NCBI GenBank assembly: GCA_016708725.1
Contig: JADJFE010000006.1
Span: 62,001-126,000 of the forward strand
Direction: 5' to 3'
Length of the DNA stretch: 64,000 nucleotides
DNA from: Candidatus Aalborgicola bjergmarkensis
Lineage (GTDB): Bacteria; Pseudomonadota; Gammaproteobacteria; Burkholderiales; Burkholderiaceae_C
The notes under the pieces were generated by a model. It worked only from the letters and a program-made list of their open reading frames with translations, made no database searches and had not been told where the DNA came from. Positions 51,113-60,832 of this stretch are shown here, in pieces. A program made the translations under genes and the position numbers. Positions within the stretch are counted from its first letter, which is position 1; every line of letters starts with the position of its first letter.

Positions 51113-53203
51113 ATGAATGAAGCCTTGCACAATCCTTTAAGCATCCTGGTAATCGAAGACGATCCGGGAGACTTCGGGCTGGTCAAGGATAGTTTGCGTC
51201 AGGCTGGTTTGGTCCTTGGCGGGAATGCTTCGGGGCCGGTCTGGGCCCAGACGTTGCGTGCGGGCATTACAGCCGCGCAGCAGTCTGCGCCTGATGTCAT
51301 TTTGCTGGATCTGTCCTTGCCCGACTCCAGCGGAATCATCACGCTGCGAACGCTGCGCGCCGCACTGCACAACACGCCAATTGTGGTGCTAACCGGCAAC
51401 GATGAAAAGACAATGGCGCTGGCCGCACTCGAATCGGGAGCGCAGGACTATCTGGTCAAGGGCATGTTTGACCCGGACGCACTAGGCCGTGCCATACGAT
51501 ATGCCCAGGTGCGATCACATATCGTGCAAGAACGCGATTTCACCCAGGCGGCGCTGAACAGTCTGCCAGGACTTTTTTATCTGATTGACCAGCAGGGGCG
51601 GTTTTTGCGCTGGAACCAGAATTTTGAGAAGGTCTCGGGTTACAGCGCAGCAGAAATTGCCACCATGTCGCCGCTGGACTTTTTTGATGAGGCTGACCGC
51701 AGCTCCATTGCTGCAGGCATTGCACAAACGTATGCCAGCGGCGAAGCTTTGGTCGAAGCCGAGTTCGTGGCAAAAGACCACACCCATACGCCTTTTTTGT
51801 TCAGCGGTAAACGTTTTATGTTCGATCAGAAGCCTTGCCTGATGGGCATGGCCATCGACATCAGCCAGCGTAGGCAAGCCCATGCACGCATCGAGTGGCT
51901 GTCGCATTTCGATGCACTCACGGGCCTTGCCAATCTGCGCCTGCTGGATGACCGCGTACAACACGCCATCAGCATGGCCCGGCGCAGCCAGCACACGTTG
52001 ACTTTGATGACGCTGGACCTGGACCATTTCAAGAACATCAACGACTCACTCGGGCACCCTATTGGCGATGCCTTGCTGGTTGCGGTGGCGCGGCGTATTC
52101 AATCGGTCATGCGCGAGGAGGATACCGTGTCACGCCGGGGTGGGGACGAATTCGTCCTTCTCTTGCCGACCGCCGATGTGGCAGATGCCGCCCACCTGGC
52201 CGAGCGTTTGCTGGCGGTCATCGCCAGGAGCCACCAAATCGACGCACACGAACTGCTCACCACAACGTCGATTGGCATCGCCATCTACCCGACCGATGGC
52301 AAGGACTTTGAAACCCTGAGCAGAAATGCAGACGTTGCGATGTACCGCGCCAAGCAAGACGGACGCAACTGCTACCGCTTCTTTGCGGCAGAAATGCAAA
52401 CCCGCTCCATCCGCACCCTGCACATCGAGAACGCCCTGCGCCGCGCGCAAGAGCGTGGACAACTGAGTCTGCACTACCAGCCGCAACTGGCATTATCCAG
52501 TGGTCAGGTCATCGGTGCCGAAGCGCTGCTGCGCTGGAGTCACCCCGAATTGGGTCCGGTGTCACCCGCCGATTTCATTCCGATTGCCGAAGCCAGTGGT
52601 CAGATTGTGCAAATCGGTGAATGGGTGCTGCGCACGGCGGTGCGCCAGATGAAGGCCTGGGTGGACCAGGGTTTGGCATCTGGCGCAGCGCCCATGGTGA
52701 TGGCTGTCAATTTGTCGGTGGTACAGTTTCGCCATCCGCGCCTGGTTGAGTCGATCTTGCAGATTCTGCAGGAGGAGCAGTTGGCGCCTGAATACCTGGA
52801 GCTGGAACTGACCGAAGGCGTGGCGCTCAACGATCCGCTAGGTGCCATCGCCGTCATGAACGCATTGCGTGCCAGGGGCATCTGCATGGCGATTGACGAC
52901 TTTGGCACCGGCTACTCATCGCTGAGTTACCTGAAAAAATTCATGGTCTACAAGCTCAAGATCGACCAGTCCTTTGTGCGCGATATTACCGAAGACCCGG
53001 AAGACAAGGCCATCGTCAGCGCCATCATCCGCATGGCGGGTAGCCTGGGGCTTAAAACCATTGCCGAAGGCGTGGAGACCATAGGCCAACTGGCCTTTTT
53101 GCGTGACAGCGGTTGCGACGAAGTGCAGGGTTATTACTACAGCAAACCACTGCCTGCGCCAGCCTTCGAAGCCTTCTTGCGTCAGGCCCGCAACCGGGAG
53201 TAA
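51113..53203 (+). CDS. Receiver-PAS-GGDEF-EAL protein (c-di-GMP turnover)
   Basis: About 696 residues with, in order: a receiver domain (LVIEDDPGDFGLVK; phospho-acceptor Asp in VILLDLSLPDSSG), a PAS domain near 140-265, a GGDEF domain with intact motif RRGGDEFVLL, and an EAL domain with GAEALLRWSHP, DDFGTGYSS and the ELTEG glutamate. It could both make and break c-di-GMP, controlled by phosphorylation. The start is ATG at 51113, with GTG at 51104 as an alternative. It heads a group of four signalling genes in the same direction. Confidence 0.92.
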   Translation: MNEALHNPLSILVIEDDPGDFGLVKDSLRQAGLVLGGNASGPVWAQTLRAGITAAQQSAPDVILLDLSLPDSSGIITLRTLRAALHNTPIVVLTGNDEKTMALAALESGAQDYLVKGMFDPDALGRAIRYAQVRSHIVQERDFTQAALNSLPGLFYLIDQQGRFLRWNQNFEKVSGYSAAEIATMSPLDFFDEADRSSIAAGIAQTYASGEALVEAEFVAKDHTHTPFLFSGKRFMFDQKPCLMGMAIDISQRRQAHARIEWLSHFDALTGLANLRLLDDRVQHAISMARRSQHTLTLMTLDLDHFKNINDSLGHPIGDALLVAVARRIQSVMREEDTVSRRGGDEFVLLLPTADVADAAHLAERLLAVIARSHQIDAHELLTTTSIGIAIYPTDGKDFETLSRNADVAMYRAKQDGRNCYRFFAAEMQTRSIRTLHIENALRRAQERGQLSLHYQPQLALSSGQVIGAEALLRWSHPELGPVSPADFIPIAEASGQIVQIGEWVLRTAVRQMKAWVDQGLASGAAPMVMAVNLSVVQFRHPRLVESILQILQEEQLAPEYLELELTEGVALNDPLGAIAVMNALRARGICMAIDDFGTGYSSLSYLKKFMVYKLKIDQSFVRDITEDPEDKAIVSAIIRMAGSLGLKTIAEGVETIGQLAFLRDSGCDEVQGYYYSKPLPAPAFEAFLRQARNRE

Positions 53204-53337
53204 GACATGGCGATATGCTATTTATTTAATAGCTGCACCCACTAATTTCACGGCGCATGTAGCCCTATTTCATATAAATTTTGATGAAGTTCATCCACAT
53301 TGATGCGAGAGCAGTTTTCCCACCCGGTAGTGCAACC

Positions 53338-55767
53338 ATGCACATCCAATGGTTAAAACTCTCCCTGGCGTTCCTGCTCGCCTTGCTGACTTATTTCCTT
53401 TATGACCGTTACCGGGAGGCCGAGGCGGATGCGGTTTCACAAACGCGCAATCTGGTACAGGTAGTGGAGTCGCGCCTGGCGGGTGATTTTGCACGGGTTG
53501 ATAGCGTACTGGCCTACATTGCCAGCCAGGTCAGTGCAGCCGACCTGCAAGCAACGCCGCCCACCGCCGTACAGGATGCGCAGAGGCAAGGTCTGGTTGC
53601 ACTGCAAGCCAGTTTCCCGATGGCTGGTATTCTGACCATCTTCGATGCCCAGGGTACGCTGCGTTATTCTTCACTGCCAGACCAGAAAAGTGTCAACATC
53701 GCTGATCGCTCCCACTTTCGGCGTTTGCGGGACAACCCCAAGGCCATTATTGTTTTTTCGGATGCCGAAATTGCGCGCACCACCGGGCAGTGGTCCATCG
53801 TCCAGGCGCGTGCTTTGCGTGATGAACAGGGGCGTTTCCTGGGGTCGGTCAATGCCGTGATCGGACTCGACGGCATCGCCAGACTGTTTGGCAGTGTTGA
53901 TGTCGGCAAGGGTGGCGGCATTCTTCTTCGGCAAAGTGATACCTTCAAGCTCATCCAGCGTTTTCCGCGCAACGATCCCAAAGACTTGAATCAACCACTG
54001 CCCAAGGACAACGCCATTCGCCAGCGTATCGAGGCTGGCGAACGCATCGGCACGCTCAGCTTTATAGCAAGCACCGACGGCGTAGAGCGCCTTGCCAGCT
54101 TCAAGGTAATGGCCGACTACCCGTTTTACGTCCAGGTAGGGTTTGCCAAATCCGATTACCTGGCTACCTGGCGAGAGGAGTTCAGCGCCGTTGTCGGCCT
54201 TGCGGTGTTGCTGCTGCTGGGTTTTGCGTTTGTCATACGTCGCCTGAAGAAAGATGCGCGGGAGATTACAGCCGCGACGCAGCAGTTGGCTTATCGCCAG
54301 GCGTTGTTTTTCAGTCTGTTCGAGCAATCGGGTTTTCTTGCCGGAATTCTGGATTCGTCCGGATGCCTGCTGGAAGTCAACCAGACAGCCTTGGCTGTCA
54401 TCGGGCAGCACCGTGACGCGGTGATCGGGCGAAATTTTGCCGACCTGCCCTGGTGGTCCCACACCAAGGATCGGGTTGCACTGCAAACCGCGCTCCGCGC
54501 GGCCGCATTGGGCGCATCGGCCAGTTTTGAGGCGTACCACCCGAGGGCCGACGGCAGCAACATGACCGTGCTGTTTCACGCTTTGCCGGTTCTGGTGGAG
54601 GAGAATCACTATATCGCCGTGAGCGGCATTGATATCAGCGCACGCAAAGCCGCCGAAGATGCCTTGCGCTACAGTGAGTTTCGTCTGAAGGATGCCCAGC
54701 GCATTGCCATGATCGGCAGCTGGGAACTGGACCTGGTTGCTAACCGGCTTACCTGGTCGGACGAGGTTTTCCGTATTTTCGAGATTGACAGCGCGCAATT
54801 CCAAGCCAGCTACGAAGCCTTTTTGTCTGCAATTCATCCAGAGGATCGTGACATGGTAAACGCGGCCTACCAGCGTTCGCTGGAAAACCGCTTGCCGTAC
54901 AGCGTTGAACACCGTTTATTGTTTGCCGATGGCCGCATCAAGCATGTGCGCGAACAGTGTGAAACCACTTTCAGCGACAGCGGGCAACCGCTGCGATCCT
55001 TGGGAGCGGTGCAGGACATCACCGAACGCAAACAAGTTGAACAGGTGCTGCAGCAAAAGACGCGCGAACTGGAACGCTCCAATGCCGAACTGGAGCAGTT
55101 TGCCTATGTAACCTCCCACGATTTGCGCCAGCCATTGCGCATGGTCAACGGCTATGTGCAGATGCTTGAGCGGCGCTTGGCCGAAAAGCTGGACAGCGAG
55201 ACGCGGGAGATGATGCACTTTGTCACCGATGGCGCCAAACGCATGGACCAGATGCTCGTTTCGCTGCTGGACTACTCCCGCGTCGGGCGCAAAGGAGAGC
55301 CACTGGCGCTAATGAACAGCCGCGATGCGGTGGATGAAGCGCTGCACTTTCTCGAACCCGCCATCCATGAGGCCCAGGCGACCGTGCGGGTGTCGGGCGA
55401 TTGGCCGCGCGTGATGGTCAGTCGCAATGAGTTTACGCGCTTATGGCAAAACCTGATCGGCAATGCAATCAAATACCGCGTTGAAAATCGTGTGCCGCAA
55501 ATTGATGTAACGGTCATTCCCGAAGCCAAAGGTTGGCGCTTTTGTGTAGCAGACAATGGCATCGGGATTGACCCGACGCAGTTTGAGCGCTTGTTCAAAG
55601 TATTCCAGCGCCTGCACCCGCGTGGCCAGTACGAGGGATACGGCATTGGCCTGGCGGTGGCGCGCAAGATCGTCGAACGCCACGGCGGGCATATCTGGGT
55701 AGAGTCTGACGGTGCCGGGCTGGGTTGTCGGTTCTGTTTTAACTTACCTGAGAAAACCTTGCCATGA
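53338..55767 (+). CDS. PDC-sensor histidine kinase with two PAS domains
   Basis: About 809 residues. One helix near 5-22 and another near 285-305 (VVGLAVLLLLGFAFVIRRL) frame a periplasmic PDC/dCache-like sensor. PAS domains cover about 325-440 and 450-575. A HisKA domain has YVTSHDLRQPLRMVNGYVQM with the phospho-His, and a HATPase has the N box LIGNAIKYR and DNGIGIDPTQFERLF. Start sites at 53281 (TTG) and 53284 would add residues without a signal anchor. The kinase type with 'SHDLRQPL' resembles phytochrome-linked kinases. It overlaps the next kinase by four bases. Confidence 0.88.
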   Translation: MHIQWLKLSLAFLLALLTYFLYDRYREAEADAVSQTRNLVQVVESRLAGDFARVDSVLAYIASQVSAADLQATPPTAVQDAQRQGLVALQASFPMAGILTIFDAQGTLRYSSLPDQKSVNIADRSHFRRLRDNPKAIIVFSDAEIARTTGQWSIVQARALRDEQGRFLGSVNAVIGLDGIARLFGSVDVGKGGGILLRQSDTFKLIQRFPRNDPKDLNQPLPKDNAIRQRIEAGERIGTLSFIASTDGVERLASFKVMADYPFYVQVGFAKSDYLATWREEFSAVVGLAVLLLLGFAFVIRRLKKDAREITAATQQLAYRQALFFSLFEQSGFLAGILDSSGCLLEVNQTALAVIGQHRDAVIGRNFADLPWWSHTKDRVALQTALRAAALGASASFEAYHPRADGSNMTVLFHALPVLVEENHYIAVSGIDISARKAAEDALRYSEFRLKDAQRIAMIGSWELDLVANRLTWSDEVFRIFEIDSAQFQASYEAFLSAIHPEDRDMVNAAYQRSLENRLPYSVEHRLLFADGRIKHVREQCETTFSDSGQPLRSLGAVQDITERKQVEQVLQQKTRELERSNAELEQFAYVTSHDLRQPLRMVNGYVQMLERRLAEKLDSETREMMHFVTDGAKRMDQMLVSLLDYSRVGRKGEPLALMNSRDAVDEALHFLEPAIHEAQATVRVSGDWPRVMVSRNEFTRLWQNLIGNAIKYRVENRVPQIDVTVIPEAKGWRFCVADNGIGIDPTQFERLFKVFQRLHPRGQYEGYGIGLAVARKIVERHGGHIWVESDGAGLGCRFCFNLPEKTLP

Positions 55768-57515
55768 AACCAATTCACGCGATGGCATCGTTTGTACCGT
55801 CCCGGTTATGGCAAGCCCTGGTCGGGATACTGTTGATTCTGGGTGGATGGATCGGCTGGAATCTGCACGCCGATTACGTTGCCACCGATCTGCAAGAACG
55901 CACGGGTTTGACCAAACAGACCAGGATCGTTGATGAAAACCTGGAGTACCAACTGATTGCAACGCACCATGCGCTGAATGCAATTCGCGCTGAACTGCCG
56001 AAACTCCTGGCGCAACAAGATGGTTTGACACTGCTCAAACAGCGACTGCAAATCATGCGCGATGCCATGCCAACCACACGCGCCATCACGGTCTTTGATG
56101 CACAGGGAACGCTGATTGCCAGAAGTCCCGATCAGTTTGCCGGACAAAATTTTAGCAAGCGCGATTATTTTCAGATCGCTCGCCAGGGCGGCAATGCTGC
56201 CACACTCTACGTCGCACAACCATTCTTGGCCGCGACCAAAGAGTATGTGCTGAATATGTCCAAGGTGGTGCTCAATGAAAATGGCAGCTTTGATGGCATC
56301 GTTCTGGTCAGTCTTGGGCCTGAGTATTTCAGTACGCTGCTGCGCTCTGTACTCTACGCACCCGACATGCGTTCAGAGCTCATTCATGCGAGCGGAAAAA
56401 TGGTATTTCAGGCTCCCGAGCAGAATAAAGCGGGCGCCACGGATCTGGGTGCCAAACCAGACGCATTCTTTACCCAGCATATGGCAAGTGGCCAACCAAG
56501 CGGTGTATTCGAAGGCATCAAAGATTCCAGCGGCGCGGATCGTGGGGATCGTCTGATGGTTTTTCGCACGATCCAACCGGCAGCGGTTTCCATGGACCAG
56601 CCCCTGGTGTTTGTCGTTAGTCGGGATATTTCTGCTTTGTTTGCCTCCTGGCGTACCGATATTCTGGTGCAAGGAAGTTTGTACATGTTACTGGTTCTGG
56701 CCTCCACGCTGGGCATGTATTCCTGGCAACGACGGCGCAGGGAATATGAGCGTCTTGTGACCGAACAAGAGGCCCAGCGCCAGCAGGTGGCAGAAATTTT
56801 GTACAAACAAGCCGAAGCACTGACCCTGAGCAACGCCGAGCTAACCCGCCTGGGTGAGGCGATGGCCCATCACTTTCAGGAGCCTGCGCGTCGATTGGTA
56901 AGTTTTACCCAACGGTTGTTGGCCAAATCGGATCTGGTCAAAGACGAGGACAGCCACCTTTCGTTGAATTTCATCAACACCGAATCCAGGCGTCTCTCCT
57001 TGTTGGTGGGCGAGGCCCAGCGCTACCTGGCGCTTGACCACGGAAATATCAGCTCGGGAAAGGGGGTCGATAGTGGCGTTGTACTGCGCCAGTGCATTGC
57101 GACCACCGCTGCGGCCATTACCGATGCCAGTGCCGATATCGTCTTGCATGAGCCACTTCCTACCGTGCAGCTCAATGAAAAGCCCTTGCGCGAACTGTTT
57201 GCCATTTTGCTGGACAATGCGTTGCGGTACCGCCATGCACAGCGCCGTTTGCACATCGAAGTCAGTGCCAGCACACAGGGCCAGCGGGCTGTATTTCGCT
57301 TTGCCGACAATGGCAGTGGCGTTGCGCCGGAATACCGCTCCCAGGTATTGCAGTTATTTACCCGGCTGGTGCCCAGCAGTATTCCCGGTACCGGCATGGG
57401 ACTGGCGCTAGCGAATAAAATCATCCACATAGTTGGTGGCCATTTGCACATTGAGGACGGCCTGGACGGCGGTGCTTGTATTGTTTTTGATTTACCGTTG
57501 GAGATGAAGGTATGA
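55764..57515 (+). CDS. Second PDC-sensor histidine kinase
   Basis: A 583-residue membrane kinase. N-terminal helix (ALVGILLILGGWIGWNL), periplasmic PDC-like sensor (ITVFDAQGTLIARS, FSKRDYFQIARQG), second helix (GSLYMLLVLASTLGMYSW), coiled linker, a degenerate HisKA with MAHHFQEPARRLVSF, and a HATPase with ILLDNALRYRHAQRR and FADNGSGVAP ... GTGMGLALA. It starts inside the stop of the previous kinase and ends in a four-base overlap with the receiver gene, so the three are translated together. Confidence 0.86.
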   Translation: MKPIHAMASFVPSRLWQALVGILLILGGWIGWNLHADYVATDLQERTGLTKQTRIVDENLEYQLIATHHALNAIRAELPKLLAQQDGLTLLKQRLQIMRDAMPTTRAITVFDAQGTLIARSPDQFAGQNFSKRDYFQIARQGGNAATLYVAQPFLAATKEYVLNMSKVVLNENGSFDGIVLVSLGPEYFSTLLRSVLYAPDMRSELIHASGKMVFQAPEQNKAGATDLGAKPDAFFTQHMASGQPSGVFEGIKDSSGADRGDRLMVFRTIQPAAVSMDQPLVFVVSRDISALFASWRTDILVQGSLYMLLVLASTLGMYSWQRRRREYERLVTEQEAQRQQVAEILYKQAEALTLSNAELTRLGEAMAHHFQEPARRLVSFTQRLLAKSDLVKDEDSHLSLNFINTESRRLSLLVGEAQRYLALDHGNISSGKGVDSGVVLRQCIATTAAAITDASADIVLHEPLPTVQLNEKPLRELFAILLDNALRYRHAQRRLHIEVSASTQGQRAVFRFADNGSGVAPEYRSQVLQLFTRLVPSSIPGTGMGLALANKIIHIVGGHLHIEDGLDGGACIVFDLPLEMKV

Positions 57516-57979
57516 GCGCCCCCAGAAAATTAATTGTCCTGTTGGTCGAAGACGAACCTGCAGATGCCCATCTGGTGCGTCTGGCCTTTGAAGAGGGCAA
57601 GGTTCTCGTAGAACTGCACCATGTGTCCGATGGAATAGAGGCGTTTGCTTTTCTACGCCATCAAGGCAGCTATGCCAGCGCACCCATGCCTGATCTGATT
57701 TTGCTGGACCTCAACATGCCACGCATGGACGGGCGGACATTTTTGCAAAAGGTCAAGGTTGATGCGGCATTACAAAGGCTTCCGGTAGTGGTGCTGACCA
57801 CCTCGGATGCCGAACGCGACATGCTCGATAGCTACAACCATTTTGCCGCTGGCTTCATCGTCAAACCCGTGGATGTGGACGCTTTTATCGATATTGTGCG
57901 CGGCCTTGGTGACTACTGGATCAACATCGTGCGCTTGCCCGAACACAACCATACGGGATACCAGGACGAACAGATTTGA
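57512..57979 (+). CDS. Single-domain response regulator (Rcp1-like)
   Basis: A 155-residue receiver without an output domain: acidic pair in LLVEDEPADAHLV, phospho-acceptor Asp in LILLDLNMPRMDG, then VVLTTSDAERD and FIVKPVD with the conserved Lys. Such proteins resemble Rcp1, the partner of phytochrome kinases. It likely shuttles phosphate from the two upstream kinases to the receiver of the GGDEF-EAL protein or elsewhere. Confidence 0.9.
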   Translation: MSAPRKLIVLLVEDEPADAHLVRLAFEEGKVLVELHHVSDGIEAFAFLRHQGSYASAPMPDLILLDLNMPRMDGRTFLQKVKVDAALQRLPVVVLTTSDAERDMLDSYNHFAAGFIVKPVDVDAFIDIVRGLGDYWINIVRLPEHNHTGYQDEQI

Positions 57980-58140
57980 TAGGATAGCCCACGTTGCTAT
58001 ATTTTTAGAAGCTTCTGGATTCTCACCTGGGCGGGCATACGTTTTCACGTTCAAGTGTAGTGCAGCGATCCCAAAACGTATCAAAACGCACATTTAGGAC
58101 GTAGACTTGCAGTTTTACTCCGGTGTATGGGGGAATTGCA

Positions 58141-59007
58141 ATGAAATCGAATCCATTTTTGTGCATGCGGGTGCTGTTTTTGACAGTGCTGGCACTTTTG
58201 CTGGCGGCTTGTATGGAAACCGCACCGCGTGCTGGCTCCGGGGGGGAGTCTGACAAGGCGGCTGCGTCAGGTGCGCCAACATTTGGCAGTCCGTCACCCA
58301 ATGCAGGCAGTTCAACTTCGGAAAAGGCCAATGCAGCCGCCGATGCTGCGGCTTACAAGGAGGTGGCCTACAAGAATAGCAAGAAAAAGGGGCCTGCACT
58401 GATCGTTATCCCAGGGGAAATCAAGAGTAACAATGCCAGCTTTACCCAGAAAATCACACCCAACAACATCGCTGATTTTGGTGAACTGGAGTTATCGCAA
58501 GCCAATTTCACGGTGCTGGAGCGGGCCAACCTGGGGCACTTGTTGAATGAAATCACGCTGGCTTACAACGTGGGCAACGTGGCTGCGGCACGCAAATCGC
58601 TGCAGGCAGGCAAACTCCAGACCACCAAGTGGATTGTGAAGTTCGACATTCTCAAGGCCGAACCCATTGCCACCAACACCAAGGGCTTTGACGGCGCTGC
58701 CATCGGGGGGCTGGTCAGCCAGTTCGCCGGGGGCGTTGGCGGCTCGGCGGCGGGTCAGGTCGTGGGGTCAGTCAAGACCGATGCATCAACCGGCGTCTGG
58801 CTGGTGGGCATGCGCTACAAGATCATAAACGCCAACACCACCGCGCAAGTGGCACAAGGCTACAAGGAACTCAAGATGGAAGTGGGCAGCACAAATACCA
58901 GCGTCCTGGGTATTTCCGCAGGTGCCAAGGGCGGTGTGGGTCTTGACACCATGGTACAGCGTCTGGTGCAGACCGCAGTGTGGGAAATTGATGCGAAATA
59001 CAAGTAA
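58141..59007 (+). CDS. CsgG-like outer-membrane lipoprotein
   Basis: A 288-residue lipoprotein with signal peptide and lipobox LLLAACMETAP, then a low-complexity Ser/Ala/Gly linker. The remaining part resembles the CsgG family (FTVLERANLGHLLNEITLAY; IGGLVSQFAGGVGGSAAGQV), which includes the curli secretion pore and many uncharacterised envelope proteins. The start at 58141 precedes a proper signal peptide; an earlier frame start at 58123 adds six residues. It overlaps the next gene by one base (TAATG), linking it to the two-component genes that follow. Confidence 0.78.
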   Translation: MKSNPFLCMRVLFLTVLALLLAACMETAPRAGSGGESDKAAASGAPTFGSPSPNAGSSTSEKANAAADAAAYKEVAYKNSKKKGPALIVIPGEIKSNNASFTQKITPNNIADFGELELSQANFTVLERANLGHLLNEITLAYNVGNVAAARKSLQAGKLQTTKWIVKFDILKAEPIATNTKGFDGAAIGGLVSQFAGGVGGSAAGQVVGSVKTDASTGVWLVGMRYKIINANTTAQVAQGYKELKMEVGSTNTSVLGISAGAKGGVGLDTMVQRLVQTAVWEIDAKYK

Positions 59008-60143
59008 TGTCGCACCCCTTATATCCCGAAGTACGTCCGGTTTATTCGGCAAATCCTGCCCTCAGCCCGCAGCTGAAGCAGCAAAGAATTCTTGTGGTGG
59101 AAGATGAAGCTCTGGTTGCCCGTGACATTGGCTTTCAATTGAAGTCCTTGGGGTACGAGTCTGTAGGCGTGGCCGCAAGCGCAGCACAGGCCGTACAAAT
59201 GGTGCAAGACCTTGCGCCTGATCTTGTGCTGATGGACATCGGGCTTGGCGGGCCGGAGGACGGCATCAGCGCGGCCGATACCATTCGTGTGCGCTACCGT
59301 GTGCCGGTGGTGTTTCTCACGGCGTCTTCCGCCGAGGAAGTTGTCGCGCGCGCCAAACTCACGGAACCCTTTGGTTACCTGCTCAAGCCGTTTTCCGAAC
59401 GCGAGCTGAGTACCACGTTGGCCATGGCGCTGTACAAGCACCGTACGGATACCCGTTTGATCAATACCACGCGCCAACTCAAGGCATTGTCGCGGCGCGT
59501 GCTGGAAGTCCAGGAGCAGGAGCGCAGGCGTGTGGCCATTGAGCTGCACGATGAATTGGGGCAGTCCTTGACAGCGATCAAGATCAACCTGCAGTTGGGT
59601 GCGCGCCTTAAAGGGCAGCCGCTGATGGATTTGAACCAGGAAAATATCCGCATCGTCGAAGATGCCTTGCAACAGGTGCGGCGTCTGGCCACCACTTTGC
59701 GCCCATCCATGCTCGACGATCTGGGCCTGGCAGCGGCATTGCAATGGGTTTTAGAGCAAAGCGCCAGCCGTAGCGGTTTTATGGTCAAGTTTCACCATGT
59801 GCGCTCGCCAACGCGCCTGGCGTCAGACATTGAAACCGCCTGCTTTCGCATTGCGCAGGAAGCATTGACCAATATTGCGCGCCATGCCCAGGCGCACCAG
59901 GTCGATATCAGTCTGGAGCACGTGAACGGCCAATTGGTTTTGTGCATCACCGATGACGGCTGCGGCTTTAACCTGGAAGAGATGCAGGCGCGCGCCCTGA
60001 CGGGCACCAGCACAGGTATTCTGGGTATGCAAGAACGCGCCACCCTGATTGGCGGGCAGCTCACCATCCAGTCAACGCCTGGCGCGGGCAGCGTGGTACA
60101 GCTCACCTGCCCGTGGCGTAACCACGAAGAGTCGTCACCATGA
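59007..60143 (+). CDS. Receiver-histidine kinase fusion (NarX/DesK-type kinase)
   Basis: A 378-residue soluble protein with an N-terminal receiver (LVVEDEALVARDIG; Asp in LVLMDIGLGGPEDG; Lys in GYLLKPFSER), then a HisKA_3 dimerisation domain (RRRVAIELHDELGQSLTAIK, phospho-His) and a HATPase (ITDDGCGFNLEE; GILGMQERA). The absence of membrane helices suggests that input comes from another kinase through the receiver. It overlaps the NarL-type gene by four bases and is probably its cognate kinase. Confidence 0.88.
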   Translation: MSHPLYPEVRPVYSANPALSPQLKQQRILVVEDEALVARDIGFQLKSLGYESVGVAASAAQAVQMVQDLAPDLVLMDIGLGGPEDGISAADTIRVRYRVPVVFLTASSAEEVVARAKLTEPFGYLLKPFSERELSTTLAMALYKHRTDTRLINTTRQLKALSRRVLEVQEQERRRVAIELHDELGQSLTAIKINLQLGARLKGQPLMDLNQENIRIVEDALQQVRRLATTLRPSMLDDLGLAAALQWVLEQSASRSGFMVKFHHVRSPTRLASDIETACFRIAQEALTNIARHAQAHQVDISLEHVNGQLVLCITDDGCGFNLEEMQARALTGTSTGILGMQERATLIGGQLTIQSTPGAGSVVQLTCPWRNHEESSP

Positions 60144-60802
60144 GTACAACCAGTTCCACCCGTGTCGTATTGGCAGATGACCATACCCTGGTACGGGTCG
60201 GCCTGCGCATGCTGTTGGAATCCCTGCCTGATATCGAGGTGGTGGGTGAAGCCAGTAACGGACTGGAGTTGCTCGTTCTGGTCGAGAAGTTGCGCCCCCA
60301 GCTGGTCTTGATGGACATTGCCATGCCCGGACTTAATGGTCTGGATGCCACGCGGCGCATTACCAAGACCTGGCCCGATATACGTGTGCTGATTCTGTCG
60401 ATGCATCAGAATGAGGAGTATGTGCGCCAGGCCTTGTGCCATGGTGCGATGGCGTATCTGCTCAAGGATGCAGCGCCTCTGGAGCTGGAGTTGGCGCTCA
60501 AAGCGGTGCAGTGTGGCGAAACGTACCTCAGTCCGGCGGTCTCCAGGGGTGTGGTGAGCGATTATGTGCAGCGTTTGCGCAGTGAGGCGCCGGTGGAAGA
60601 GCTTCTGACGCCCCGCCAGCGCGAGGTGCTGCAATTGGTGGCGGAGGGGCAAAGCTCCAAGGAAATTGCGCGTCGGCTGGATGTATCGGTTAAAACAGTG
60701 GAAACGCACCGGACCCAGCTCATGCGCCAGCTCGACATTCATGAAGTTGCCGGGCTGGTGCGTTATGCCATGCGCATGGGGCTGGTTTCGGATGCACATT
60801 GA
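60140..60802 (+). CDS. NarL/FixJ-family response regulator
   Basis: A 220-residue regulator: a receiver with VLADDHTLVRVGLRM and LVLMDIAMPGLNGLD, and a LuxR-type helix-turn-helix (LTPRQREVLQLVAEGQSSKE then IARRLDVSVKTVETHRTQLM). It is the output of the preceding receiver-kinase. Likely targets include the downstream fecR-like gene or the CsgG-like gene itself; no binding site could be picked out. Confidence 0.92.
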   Translation: MSTTSSTRVVLADDHTLVRVGLRMLLESLPDIEVVGEASNGLELLVLVEKLRPQLVLMDIAMPGLNGLDATRRITKTWPDIRVLILSMHQNEEYVRQALCHGAMAYLLKDAAPLELELALKAVQCGETYLSPAVSRGVVSDYVQRLRSEAPVEELLTPRQREVLQLVAEGQSSKEIARRLDVSVKTVETHRTQLMRQLDIHEVAGLVRYAMRMGLVSDAH

Positions 60803-60832
60803 CAACCAAGTTATAACCAAGGGGGTAGTGAC

